DNA of 64,000 bases from positions 124,001-188,000 of the forward strand of contig MKUW01000027.1 of NCBI GenBank assembly GCA_001899005.1. Reading direction: 5' to 3'. Shown here in pieces: positions 35,516 to 43,543 of this stretch; positions within the stretch are counted from its first letter, which is position 1, and every line of letters starts with the position of its first letter. Position numbers and translations under genes: made by a program. Below the pieces are notes generated by a model that was not told the origin of the DNA, ran no database searches, and worked only from the letters and a program-made list of their open reading frames with translations. Source of the stretch: Chloroflexi bacterium 44-23 (GTDB lineage Bacteria; Chloroflexota; Anaerolineae; Anaerolineales; Anaerolineaceae).

Positions 35516-35629
35516 GAATCTGGGGTGAAGACGGGTTCCATTTTATATTTAGTAATTTAACGGCTGCCTTAACAGGAATAAAGAGGTGTTAATACCCTTG
35601 CACTTCAATTCCGAGACCTGAAGTAAACT

Positions 35630-36085
35630 GGCTGCGCCATTTGGGCAATATAAAATATTCTGAGATGAATGGCGGAGATTTATCGACGATCGCTCTGATT
35701 TTATTAGGATGAGTTCGTAACGCGCCACATCTTTATGTTATTTGTAGTTGGCGCATGGGCGAAGCATCCGCGATGAGTATGTTTTTAGAGGATGAAATGG
35801 TTTCCCAGATCTTCGATCTTACGAGAGATTTCATGCGAAAGAGACATAATCCCACTAGGAAGGAAAGCCTTTTGCAATTTTATATCTCCAGTTTGTTCGT
35901 AAAGCATCAATGGTATGGCGTGTTACGAACGGTCCATAACGCGTGTCTTTATGGAAGGAGTAAGGCAGCAAAGCATCTTTTTTGCACATCACAAGATTGT
36001 TGCGTTGTGTTTCACGCGCCCTCCTTGCTATGACAGTTATCCATCATTTGCCATTGTTTTCAACTAAATGGACAAAATAGGAATT
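35630..36085 (+). repeat. composite intergenic repeat, copy II
   Basis: B (35630-35703), C (about 35750-35850, starting GGGCGAAGCATCCGCGATGA) and D (about 35935-36085, ending GACAGTTATCCATCATTTGC) in the same order and strand as copy I, but more diverged. The right inverted end of C has decayed. Confidence 0.7.
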
Positions 36086-36135
36086 TTAGGCGTGGTGCGT
36101 CCTTTTGGATAAGTGGGAAATTCAGATGAAAAAGT

Positions 36136-36149
36136 GTAACCGCGGTTAC
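36136..36149. promoter_or_regulatory. palindrome GTAACCGCGGTTAC, site 3
   Basis: Identical to site 2 including AAAGTG before and GAAT after it. It lies 180 bp downstream of the parB stop. Confidence 0.65.
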
Positions 36150-36328
36150 GAATTGGTCGTGGGGGTGTGTTTCAAGTTGAATTTGATCTTTTGATGGTAG
36201 GCTTAACATCGAAGTAGCAATCTGAATGGAAAGCATTCTTCCCTCAAACCTGGCTTACAATATATCGTACTATCAATGGGGAGCATGCCTCGAGGCCTGA
36301 TCTGCTTTATGCAATTATATCAAGATGG

Positions 36329-37468
36329 CTAGCGTCTTTTTAAGCGTGCGTTCAATAATGAAATAAATTCTTCCATTATTTGCAGGGTTTCTTTCGCCTG
36401 TTTATTGATAACCAGTTCGTCCGCCAGGCTATCCAGAATTTCGGATTGCTGCAGGGCGTCAATTTTGCGAAAAACACGCATAAAACGTCTCAAGCTGCGC
36501 AAAGCGTTGCGTTCGGGTGTAGGGCCAATGCGGGTACTTTTTTCGATTGAAGTGCTTTTCTTTTCATCCTTTGCAGCGATATGCTCGACAATATCGTCGG
36601 ATGTCAGGCTATTCTGGATGCTTTGACGCACCAAAGTTTCCCACTCTGATTGCGGTTGGCCGAGGATCTCGCGCAGCACGCGTTCGGGTAATCGGAAACG
36701 GTCGGCCAATTCCAGCAGGGGGCTGGGAAATTGAAGAATATTGAGTAATTGAACCATGCGCGGACGGGTGAGTTGCATGATCGGGGTGATTTTATCCCAC
36801 AATCCGGCTGGCATGCGCTGGGCACGTGCCTGGCGAAAAAATTCGTAATCATCATGAAGATTGGCATCCGGTAAAATTTGCAATTCAGCCAAAATTAAAG
36901 CGGATACCTCACAAGCTTGTTCCACCGCAGAGGGAGCTTCAGCGTGTCGATTTTCAATGACCTGGCGCTGCCGGGTTGGGTTGGCGACGACCTCTACTCT
37001 TAATAGGGGTTCACTTTCACTTTTTTGAGTTACATATTGCAGACAGGCAGCCCAGAAACGACGTTCGCCGGTTTCGATCAAAAAGACAAAATTACCTTTG
37101 GCATCATCAACCCATGAACCAGTGATTGGTTTAATCTGTCCATGTGTGTCGAAAGAACTTCCCAAATTGAGCAGGTGTTCAGTTTCCTCCTTTACACCGC
37201 TATCTTGCTGCGCAAAGCTCAGCCACTCGCTGGCAGCCTGGTAGCAATCAATTTCACCCAGGAAAAAAGGTGCTCTTATATGAACAGGTAAAAGCCGGCG
37301 AGGTTGAAAGCGGTCAGGCAGCATTTCACTTGGCTTCAGCCGTTCGATGCGTTCGACTGCTGTTTCCATTGCAGGCTTATCTGCAATGGATTGGAGTGGT
37401 TTTCTATTCGAATCAGTGGCGGGGAAATCTTCAAAGGCATTAAATCTTTTCTTGCTGGATGGTGGCAT
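36329..37468 (-). CDS. parB: ParB-like partition protein
   Basis: About 379 residues. ATG at 37468 (MPPSSKKRFNAF) is chosen because AGGAGG lies 5 bp before it; an upstream TTG at 37492 lacks such a site. The ParB/Srx-like domain has ERLKPSEMLPDRFQPRRLLP (about 40-60), then HGQIKPITGSW and ETGERRFWAACL, the equivalents of the GERR box. A long insert separates the first two motifs. The central helical part (MQLTRPRMVQLLNILQFPS) may be the HTH. ParB-family proteins load on parS and act with ParA. It lies 29 bp behind the second parA in one operon. Confidence 0.82.
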   Translation of the reverse strand: MPPSSKKRFNAFEDFPATDSNRKPLQSIADKPAMETAVERIERLKPSEMLPDRFQPRRLLPVHIRAPFFLGEIDCYQAASEWLSFAQQDSGVKEETEHLLNLGSSFDTHGQIKPITGSWVDDAKGNFVFLIETGERRFWAACLQYVTQKSESEPLLRVEVVANPTRQRQVIENRHAEAPSAVEQACEVSALILAELQILPDANLHDDYEFFRQARAQRMPAGLWDKITPIMQLTRPRMVQLLNILQFPSPLLELADRFRLPERVLREILGQPQSEWETLVRQSIQNSLTSDDIVEHIAAKDEKKSTSIEKSTRIGPTPERNALRSLRRFMRVFRKIDALQQSEILDSLADELVINKQAKETLQIMEEFISLLNARLKRR

Positions 37469-37497
37469 TTGTTCCTCCTGGGGAGCAGCCAATTCGA

Positions 37498-38334
37498 TTA
37501 TTTACCGGTACGCTCAATAACAGTTTCAACCAAAAGAGCATATTCTTGTGTCGCCCGTGAACTCGAGGCCAATTGTCCGGCCATTCGCTGACGGGGGGGC
37601 TTATAGGTAAAAACATCCATGTGGCTTGAGTGGGCATAGGCCAGGTCAGAAGCTTTATGAATGAGGGGCAGGATTTGATGCGGGTAACGCTGTTCAAGTT
37701 GCTCCAGTATTTCACGTACTTCAATACGTTGTTCTTCGCATAGCGTCGGCAGGTAACCGAGAATATTCAACTCGGGCTTGAAATGCAGGCGCACTTGCTC
37801 AATCGACATTTGCAATTCACGTAAGCCTGAAACACCCAGATAGCTTGGCTCAACCGGAATGATAATATGATCGGCTGCTACCAGTGCGTTGACCAACAGA
37901 TCGCCCGTGTTAGGCGGTGTATCGACCACAATGAATGCAAATTGTGGCTGTACGGCTCGTAAAACATTCGTAAGGCGTGTTTCATTGGCCATGAGAGTAG
38001 GCATCAAACGGGCGGCTTCAACCATGGCGTTGCGGTTGCTTGGCAAAACGTATAAGTTGGGGTGGTGGTCGGAAGGTTTTATCATGCGCTGGATCGAAGG
38101 TGGGGGCGATTCGACCAATAAAGCTGAAAGCGACTCAGAGGCGGGAACGTCGTGCTGGCCATAAGCGCTTGAAAGCAGGGCGTGACCTTGCGGGTCCATA
38201 TCGACCATTAAAACCCTGCCATCTGCACCTTCGCGATCTCTCAGATACAATGCCAGACCAGCTGCCAGATTAACAGCGGTTGTTGTTTTTCCTACCCCGC
38301 CTTTTTCATTTGCAATGGTGATGGTTACAGCCAT
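37498..38334 (-). CDS. parA: ParA-family partition ATPase (with ParB)
   Basis: A 278-residue deviant-Walker ATPase: NEKGGVGKTTTAVNLAAGLA near residue 8, MVDMDPQGHALLSSAYG near 46, FIVVDTPPNTGDLLVNAL near 130. It is more Soj-like than the ParA at 34297 and is paired with a ParB-like protein. It starts just inside a 233-bp divergent promoter region shared with the ExeA-like gene. Two unlike ParA systems next to each other is unusual for one replicon and suggests plasmid history or separate cargo. Confidence 0.93.
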   Translation of the reverse strand: MAVTITIANEKGGVGKTTTAVNLAAGLALYLRDREGADGRVLMVDMDPQGHALLSSAYGQHDVPASESLSALLVESPPPSIQRMIKPSDHHPNLYVLPSNRNAMVEAARLMPTLMANETRLTNVLRAVQPQFAFIVVDTPPNTGDLLVNALVAADHIIIPVEPSYLGVSGLRELQMSIEQVRLHFKPELNILGYLPTLCEEQRIEVREILEQLEQRYPHQILPLIHKASDLAYAHSSHMDVFTYKPPRQRMAGQLASSSRATQEYALLVETVIERTGK

Positions 38335-38422
38335 TTTCCCTCTTTTAGCATGTTTCTAACCAAATTTAATTTAAAATGCTCTCTTTTCCTTAAAGCTCTC
38401 TTAAAACACTTGATTTTTTTCA

Positions 38423-38451
38423 ATATTAGCATATATTTAACACTGATACAA
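38423..38451 (-). promoter_or_regulatory. promoter of parA-parB
   Basis: On the minus strand TTGTAT (38446-38451), 17-bp spacer, TAATAT (38423-38428). The palindrome at 38453-38469 touches its upstream edge. Confidence 0.6.
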
Positions 38452-38452
38452 C

Positions 38453-38469
38453 TTAATTAGCCTAATTAA
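38453..38469. promoter_or_regulatory. perfect 17-bp palindrome between divergent partition and ATPase operons
   Basis: TTAATTAGCCTAATTAA, 8-bp arms around a central C. It sits between the parAB promoter and the promoter of the ExeA-like operon (38501-38529), so one bound protein could control both. Confidence 0.6.
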
Positions 38470-38500
38470 CACTTATTATCCATTAATTACGGTAACTATC

Positions 38501-38529
38501 TTGTAATTTGTCAGAATTAGTGCAATAAT
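38501..38529 (+). promoter_or_regulatory. promoter of the ExeA-like ATPase operon
   Basis: TTGTAA (38501-38506), 17-bp spacer, AATAAT (38524-38529). A GAGGAG ribosome site precedes the ATG at 38568. Confidence 0.55.
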
Positions 38530-38567
38530 GGACAGAGATCGATGAAGACGAACTAGAGGAGATCAGT

Positions 38568-39398
38568 ATGTTCAACTTGTTGAACGATGAAGAGTGGCGT
38601 GTTGCGCGATTGGAAAGACTTGGGCTCAAGGAGGATCCTTTCAAACTTTCTGCCGACCCACGTTATTTGTACTTGGGGCCAGAGCATCTGGCTGTTTATC
38701 GCCAGGCACAGGGGGTGGTTTCACGACGAAGAGGGTTGGCTCTCTTTTCCGGTGATATGGGTATGGGTAAAAGTTCATTAGCCCGCCGCATTTATGATTT
38801 ATATGCAGCGGAGAGTACTGTAATTATAAGCTATATTCACACCGCATCTTTCAAATCAGCCATGGATGCCGCCCGCCAAATCTCGGTTTCTTTCGGTTTA
38901 CCCACCCAACGCAGCTTTCAACGCCAGATGGATACCCTGGAGAGATTGATGGCGGAAGAATATACCCGCGGACGAAATATGGTGATCATCCTTGATGATG
39001 CTCAGTTAATGGAGTCGGAAGCGCTTGAAGTGCTGCACCGCCTTTACAATTTTGATTATGACTCTAAAGTAGTACAGATATTAGCGTTTGGCCAGCGCGA
39101 GATGAATACCCTCTTTGAAACCAATAAGGCAGTAAACGCACGGGTTTTTGTTCGTCTGGCACTACCGCCTTTGACACTCTCAAGTTCCTTGCAGATGGTC
39201 TTATTCCGACTGAATGTGGCCGGTCGCGGGGAGCCATTTATTGATGACGATGCTTTTGAACTTCTTTATGAACACTCACAGGGTGTGCCGCGTGAGATTA
39301 TCCGGCTATGTGCATTGTCCACAGATTTGGTAGTACAGTTGGATCTCTCCACCATAAATCTCGATATCATAAAACAGGTGTTAATGTATGAAGCATGA
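38568..39398 (+). CDS. ExeA/TniB-like AAA ATPase
   Basis: A 276-residue AAA+ ATPase of the ExeA/GspA-TniB type. It opens with GLKEDPFKLSADPRYLYLGP (about 19-38), typical of ExeA N-termini. Walker A is SGDMGMGKSSLARR (near 62), Walker B is MVIILDDAQLME (near 138), and the sensor region includes ILAFGQREMN. The C-terminal helical lid is QGVPREIIRLCALS. Such ATPases load or remodel partners in secretion, transposition or replication. The adjacent initiator-like gene and partition genes favour a replication or loading role here (inference). It overlaps the next gene by 11 bp. Confidence 0.85.
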   Translation: MFNLLNDEEWRVARLERLGLKEDPFKLSADPRYLYLGPEHLAVYRQAQGVVSRRRGLALFSGDMGMGKSSLARRIYDLYAAESTVIISYIHTASFKSAMDAARQISVSFGLPTQRSFQRQMDTLERLMAEEYTRGRNMVIILDDAQLMESEALEVLHRLYNFDYDSKVVQILAFGQREMNTLFETNKAVNARVFVRLALPPLTLSSSLQMVLFRLNVAGRGEPFIDDDAFELLYEHSQGVPREIIRLCALSTDLVVQLDLSTINLDIIKQVLMYEA

Positions 39399-39717
39399 TT
39401 CACACTCCAATAGTAGTAACGCCTGGGTTCAGTTATACCAGGCCCGGCGCATCACCAGCGATCCGCAATCACGCCCACCGGGGCGGCCACCTTCACTTGT
39501 GCCGCGCCACAAGGTCGGCCTGACACTTTCAAAAGGAGAAATTGCCGAATTAACCAAATGGGAAAACCGGTTTAGCAAAATGTTAAATCGCAAAGTCTCT
39601 CTCGGTGAAACAGTTGGTATTTTAGCGCGCATCTGCAGTAATCGTTTAGCGCAAGTATCGGGGGAAAAAGCACGGTCTCTCGATGAACTGGTGGCGTTGA
39701 TTATTAGTGGTGAATGA
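39388..39717 (+). CDS. small basic protein, possible ribbon-helix-helix
   Basis: 109 residues, translationally coupled to the ExeA-like gene (starts 11 bp inside it). A proline/arginine-rich N-terminal half (QSRPPGRPPSLVPRHK) is followed by KVGLTLSKGEIAELTKWENR and KVSLGETVGILARICSNRL, which fit one strand and two helices as in RHH proteins and recall the small protein at 33912. Not recognised as a named family. It probably binds DNA or acts as an adaptor for the ATPase. Confidence 0.65.
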   Translation: MKHDSHSNSSNAWVQLYQARRITSDPQSRPPGRPPSLVPRHKVGLTLSKGEIAELTKWENRFSKMLNRKVSLGETVGILARICSNRLAQVSGEKARSLDELVALIISGE

Positions 39718-39718
39718 T

Positions 39719-39761
39719 ATTATTTCTTCCGGTATATACCCATATTACTGGAAGAAATAAT
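39719..39761. terminator. long inverted repeat between small gene and initiator-like gene
   Basis: ATTATTTCTTCC (39719-39730) pairs perfectly with GGAAGAAATAAT (39750-39761). A few more pairs extend the stem across a mismatch. It begins 2 bp after the stop of the upstream gene. No T-run follows, so it may be a protein-binding site or mRNA-stabilising stem, not a simple terminator. Confidence 0.6.
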
Positions 39762-39840
39762 TGACTATCCGAAATTTGAAGGGTGAGTCTTGGAGTAGAA
39801 CGATGAAAATAAGACCACAGAACCAATTCAGGTAAAACAA

Positions 39841-40776
39841 ATGGTGTCGATTGTGGAAATTCCACATCACTCTCAGGCCTGGCAGGTAATTCTGGGCCAG
39901 CTTAGGGCAGATATGTCGCGGGCTGATTTTGAGACCTGGGTTCGACCTTTGGTTCCACTTGGCTTCGGTCAGGATTCCGACTCAACCTTCAGGTTAGCTG
40001 CTTATAACGAATATACCCGAGATTGGGTTACTTCCCGCCTGCAAAGCACGATCAGCCGCAAGCTGCAAGGACTTTATCACCATGACGTTAAGGTGGAAGT
40101 GATTGTGACGAATGACTTCTCCCTACAAGAAGACCCGTCGCAAAACGGCAACTCGCCGAAAGTAGTTACAATTCAACAAGAAAAACCACAATCAAGAGCC
40201 AGTATCTCAGGCGGTAATAATTCAACAAAATCTATACGCAAACAGGGGAGCGACCCAACTCCCAGTCACCGGAAAATGGTTTTACAGAGGGCATACGGAA
40301 CCGAGCGCGCGAATGTAATCCATCCTGAACGTGGGATGTTCGTAACCCACTACTATCTTGATAACTGGGTTAAATTAATTGGTCATTCCGGTTCCGCTGT
40401 AGTACTGGCTGCCCGCCGGTTGTGCTTTTGGAACCCGGAATCAGGCGAAAAACGTAATACGCTTGATATTGAAATGTCATTGCTGGCTGATAAAGCAGAT
40501 TTGAGCCTGCGTACAATTAAAAATGTTCTCAAACATCCGCTGATAAAAAAGTATTTCTTGCGATACAAAGTTCGGCGCGTGATGACTCCCAATGGCGTTC
40601 GCACAGCCGGAATCGCTTTACAGGTGCGCATGGATGACCCTCTCACGCCGGAAGATCAAATCCGAATTGGTTATGAGAATGAGGACATCTGGTACAGCTC
40701 TGAATTTGATGACGAAAGTGAAGATGAATCCGATCTGCAATATGACAATGATCAAGACATTGAAGACGCCGGTTAG
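39841..40776 (+). CDS. replication-initiator-like protein with DnaA N-terminal domain only
   Basis: 311 residues. Residues about 10-85 match DnaA domain I (WQVILGQLRADMSRADFETW, then WVTSRLQSTISRKL), the part that binds DnaB helicase or DiaA-like partners. There is no AAA+ domain. A polar linker (90-150) leads to a second folded part (about 155-270) with the winged-helix-like run SLLADKADLSLRTIKNVLKH and RRVMTPNGVRTAGIALQVRM. The last 40 residues are strongly acidic. This is like a plasmid Rep that recruits the helicase through a DnaA-type module. It lies in the plasmid-like cluster. Role inferred. Confidence 0.75.
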   Translation: MVSIVEIPHHSQAWQVILGQLRADMSRADFETWVRPLVPLGFGQDSDSTFRLAAYNEYTRDWVTSRLQSTISRKLQGLYHHDVKVEVIVTNDFSLQEDPSQNGNSPKVVTIQQEKPQSRASISGGNNSTKSIRKQGSDPTPSHRKMVLQRAYGTERANVIHPERGMFVTHYYLDNWVKLIGHSGSAVVLAARRLCFWNPESGEKRNTLDIEMSLLADKADLSLRTIKNVLKHPLIKKYFLRYKVRRVMTPNGVRTAGIALQVRMDDPLTPEDQIRIGYENEDIWYSSEFDDESEDESDLQYDNDQDIEDAG

Positions 40777-40780
40777 ATAC

Positions 40781-41443
40781 CTAATTTAAATAGGAGAGAC
40801 TTCTTGCTTGCATTTCACTAATGTGCAGGATATTTTCCAGAACGGCATTCTCACGCCGGTAGAGGCGTTCCACAGCCATACATACTGCGACCGCATTGGC
40901 AGAGGCCAGGATTGGCATCTTTTCATGAGCGGGAATTTGCAATAAAGAGGCAGCCAGATAGAGCAACGAAATTGGGTCATCTGGCAGTTCAATTTGGCTC
41001 ATATCAAGTTCGCCCTCACCAAGTTGAGCCATGATCTTTAAATAGGATTTCACCCGGCGGCGCAAGGGACGAATCCGGCGGTAAACGTCGAGCGGTCGTT
41101 TATATTCAAGAGGGAAATCACTGATACTGGCGCTTAAGTAAGGCTTGTCATGATGTAACGCGTTTATTTGAAAGCGGTTTTCACCAATCACCGTAATGAT
41201 ATATTGGCCATTATCAAGAGTTTCCATTTCCACGATGCGTGCGATTGTACCAATGGAGTAAGGAACTGTTTCAAGGTCATAGGCTTCATCCCCTTTTTTA
41301 ATCAATGATATGCCAAACACAGGTTCTGTCTGCAACGCTTCTTCCACCATGATCCGATATCTCTTCTCGAAGATGTGTAGTTGCAATGGCATACCCGGAA
41401 ACAGAATCGTTTCTAAGGGGAAGACCGGAATTTGCTCCATCAT
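40781..41443 (-). CDS. Lon N-terminal (substrate-binding) domain protein
   Basis: A 220-residue protein made only of the LON substrate-binding domain: PVFPLETILFPGMPLQLHIF at the start, MVEEALQTEPVFGISLIKKG, then a beta core (IGTIARIVEMETLDNGQYII) and a helical end (LLYLAASLLQIPAHEKMPIL). It has neither ATPase nor protease domain, as in many stand-alone family members of unknown function. It converges with the initiator-like gene, 4 bp between the stops, and is one of only two minus-strand genes right of 38.5 kb. Confidence 0.87.
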   Translation of the reverse strand: MMEQIPVFPLETILFPGMPLQLHIFEKRYRIMVEEALQTEPVFGISLIKKGDEAYDLETVPYSIGTIARIVEMETLDNGQYIITVIGENRFQINALHHDKPYLSASISDFPLEYKRPLDVYRRIRPLRRRVKSYLKIMAQLGEGELDMSQIELPDDPISLLYLAASLLQIPAHEKMPILASANAVAVCMAVERLYRRENAVLENILHISEMQARSLSYLN

Positions 41444-41629
41444 GTTGATTTTATTTTAATGGATCTGTAATTCTGCGCTATCTGATTTATAAGGTTTACA
41501 AAAGAGGATGGCTGGTAGCGAAAACTTGAAATCTGGCTTGAGGTGGAAACCGGTATTATGGGTTATTCTGTAATAAAATAAGGCTACTCTTGCGATGAAA
41601 AATTATTCAATCAAAAATTTCTTTCTGAC

Positions 41630-43543
41630 ATGGATCTTAAAATGACATTGAGGGTCAAAAACCAGTCATTGGCCACTCGCTATCTTCTGCTGATCGCTGG
41701 CTGGTTGGCGGCCGGATTGTATGCATTCCAAACCTGGATAGCAATTCATACCCTGCGCTCACCAATGGATGAAGGCAGTTTCATTGTCAAGGGCCTGGCA
41801 TTTGCCAATGGGCAATATGTTCCTTACCAACCCGATAGTTTTTGGTTAAATAAAATGCCGTTGGCGTTTTTAATCCCTGGCTGGGTTTTGAAATTCTTTC
41901 AAGCGGGCATTGTCAGTACCCGCTACTTTGCGATGGTCGTGTCATTGCTCTTTTTGCTTGGTCTTTTCTTACTGCTGCGACGCGAATCGAATACGTATCT
42001 GGCGATAATTGGCTTGTGGGTCTTTGCCCTCAACCCGATATTAATCAAGACATTGGCCATGGCTTCATCACAAGGGCTGGCTGCCTGTATTTTAATTTGG
42101 TGTTTCTATTTTTTCTTTGGAAAGCAGCGCAAAGATTGGCAAATTGCAAGCGGAGCATTCCTGGCAGCCATTCTGGTAATGACGCGTGAAAACTTGCTGC
42201 CGGTGTTAATTTATATGTGGGTGTACGTTTTTGTGTGCTACCGCAAATCGTTTTGGATGGCATTACTTGCCAGCCTGCTGCCGCTCATTACCGTTCATGC
42301 TATTTTTTTCCCAAACATTCTGATCAATTGGTTTAGCTGGGTGCCTTTCGACGGCATACGCGCATGGCTTTTCCGCCTCTTTGAATTGGATCAGGTAGCC
42401 GATCACCGCTTCGGTAAAGGCGACCCCATGGTTTTCACCAGGCTGACCGCCTTGATGGAAGGTATACGCGTTAATTTATTTATATTTTTAGGAGTTTGGG
42501 TTGCTTTTTTTACCTTTATTGAGAAAAAGGCCAAAAAAAGACGCTTTGAGGTCATTTCTTTGCTGATCCTTTTTCTGCTGTTGGTGCTGATGCATGCCTG
42601 GGCTTCGATTGGAAAGAATTATTGCATTTACTGTTTTCAAAATTACCTTTCATTTTTTAACGCCCTCGGCCTCTTGTTAATCGCGATGGCAGTTTATGAC
42701 AATGCCTGGCGGCCATTAAAATCGCCATTTTGGATCGTGTTAACAAGCCTGTTTATCGCTGTACCGGCAATCATCTTTTCAAGCTATAAAGATTTTTATA
42801 AGACCGCTATTTTCGAATGGTTGTACGAAAATATCTGGAAATATCCGTTACCGCGCATAAAGAATCTACAAATGGTGGGTGGCACCACCTCTTTGAAAGC
42901 ACTATTTATAAATTTCTTTGGCCTGGATATTGACGTGGCTTTAAAAGTGATCTTTCCTGTCATTTCGCTCTTATTTTTGATTGGGCTTTTTATTTCCCTG
43001 GCTGCTGTCTTATTTTGGTGGCTGCAGAAACCTCTGACCAGACATTCTCCGATCATTTTTTGGAATCGAGCACTTTTGATGATCCTGGTGTTGGTCTTGC
43101 TCTTATCCCCTACCATGCTGGTGGGTAATTCGACCTTTGTTTATCAATGTCAGAATAATATTTTTACCTCATTGGGCGCAGCTGGCGAGAAATTAAAAGA
43201 AATAATTCCGGCTGAATCGAGCATCGATTGGCGTGCCCCAAACGCCAATATCCTCCTACTCAATTTTCCGGATGCCATCATATACCCTCCACAATTGAAT
43301 GGCTACTATTCCTATATCCAGAATCCAGATTCGGATCTGGCGTTAAAAAATGGAAGATGGACGCCACAGCTATCCCGACTGTGGTTTGAAAATTCAGATT
43401 TTCTAATTCTTGATTCACAATCCAAACTTCTGCCTGATGATGTACAATTAAAAGATTATTACCAGGAAATTGAAGAAGGAATCCCTTTGTATGATTGCGG
43501 CAAAGAAACCTTCACAATCAGGGTGTTCAAAAAATTGCCATGA
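41630..43543 (+). CDS. GT39-like polytopic glycosyltransferase
   Basis: A 637-residue protein with about 12 hydrophobic helices and a soluble C-terminal domain (about 510-637). The first extracytoplasmic loop LRSPMDEGSFIVKGLAFANG has the acidic pair DE typical of GT-C enzymes. It overlaps the following GT2 by ATGA (4 bp). The GT2 probably charges a polyprenyl phosphate with the sugar that this enzyme then transfers. The start at 41630 could alternatively be ATG 41642. Confidence 0.78.
   Translation: MDLKMTLRVKNQSLATRYLLLIAGWLAAGLYAFQTWIAIHTLRSPMDEGSFIVKGLAFANGQYVPYQPDSFWLNKMPLAFLIPGWVLKFFQAGIVSTRYFAMVVSLLFLLGLFLLLRRESNTYLAIIGLWVFALNPILIKTLAMASSQGLAACILIWCFYFFFGKQRKDWQIASGAFLAAILVMTRENLLPVLIYMWVYVFVCYRKSFWMALLASLLPLITVHAIFFPNILINWFSWVPFDGIRAWLFRLFELDQVADHRFGKGDPMVFTRLTALMEGIRVNLFIFLGVWVAFFTFIEKKAKKRRFEVISLLILFLLLVLMHAWASIGKNYCIYCFQNYLSFFNALGLLLIAMAVYDNAWRPLKSPFWIVLTSLFIAVPAIIFSSYKDFYKTAIFEWLYENIWKYPLPRIKNLQMVGGTTSLKALFINFFGLDIDVALKVIFPVISLLFLIGLFISLAAVLFWWLQKPLTRHSPIIFWNRALLMILVLVLLLSPTMLVGNSTFVYQCQNNIFTSLGAAGEKLKEIIPAESSIDWRAPNANILLLNFPDAIIYPPQLNGYYSYIQNPDSDLALKNGRWTPQLSRLWFENSDFLILDSQSKLLPDDVQLKDYYQEIEEGIPLYDCGKETFTIRVFKKLP

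Larger units (their letters stand above)
35071..36328. other. 1.26-kb spacer between the two partition gene pairs
   Basis: No gene is supported. Contents: a cluster of ACCCTAA/TTAGGG-type motifs upstream of parA (35110-35215), palindrome site 2 (35502-35515), composite repeat copy II (about 35630-36085) and palindrome site 3 (36136-36149). Frames across it read repeat DNA. Confidence 0.6.

Noticed and set aside
36008..36016. TGTTTCACG, the left half of the canonical chromosomal parS
   Set aside because: The right half does not match and the stretch is part of repeat block D, whose other copies lack it.
35755..36033. 92-codon frame between the two partition pairs
   Set aside because: Translates blocks C and D of the composite repeat; no conservation of frame with copy I.
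38476..38484. TTATCCATT as a possible DnaA box
   Set aside because: Two mismatches to TTATCCACA and no second box nearby.
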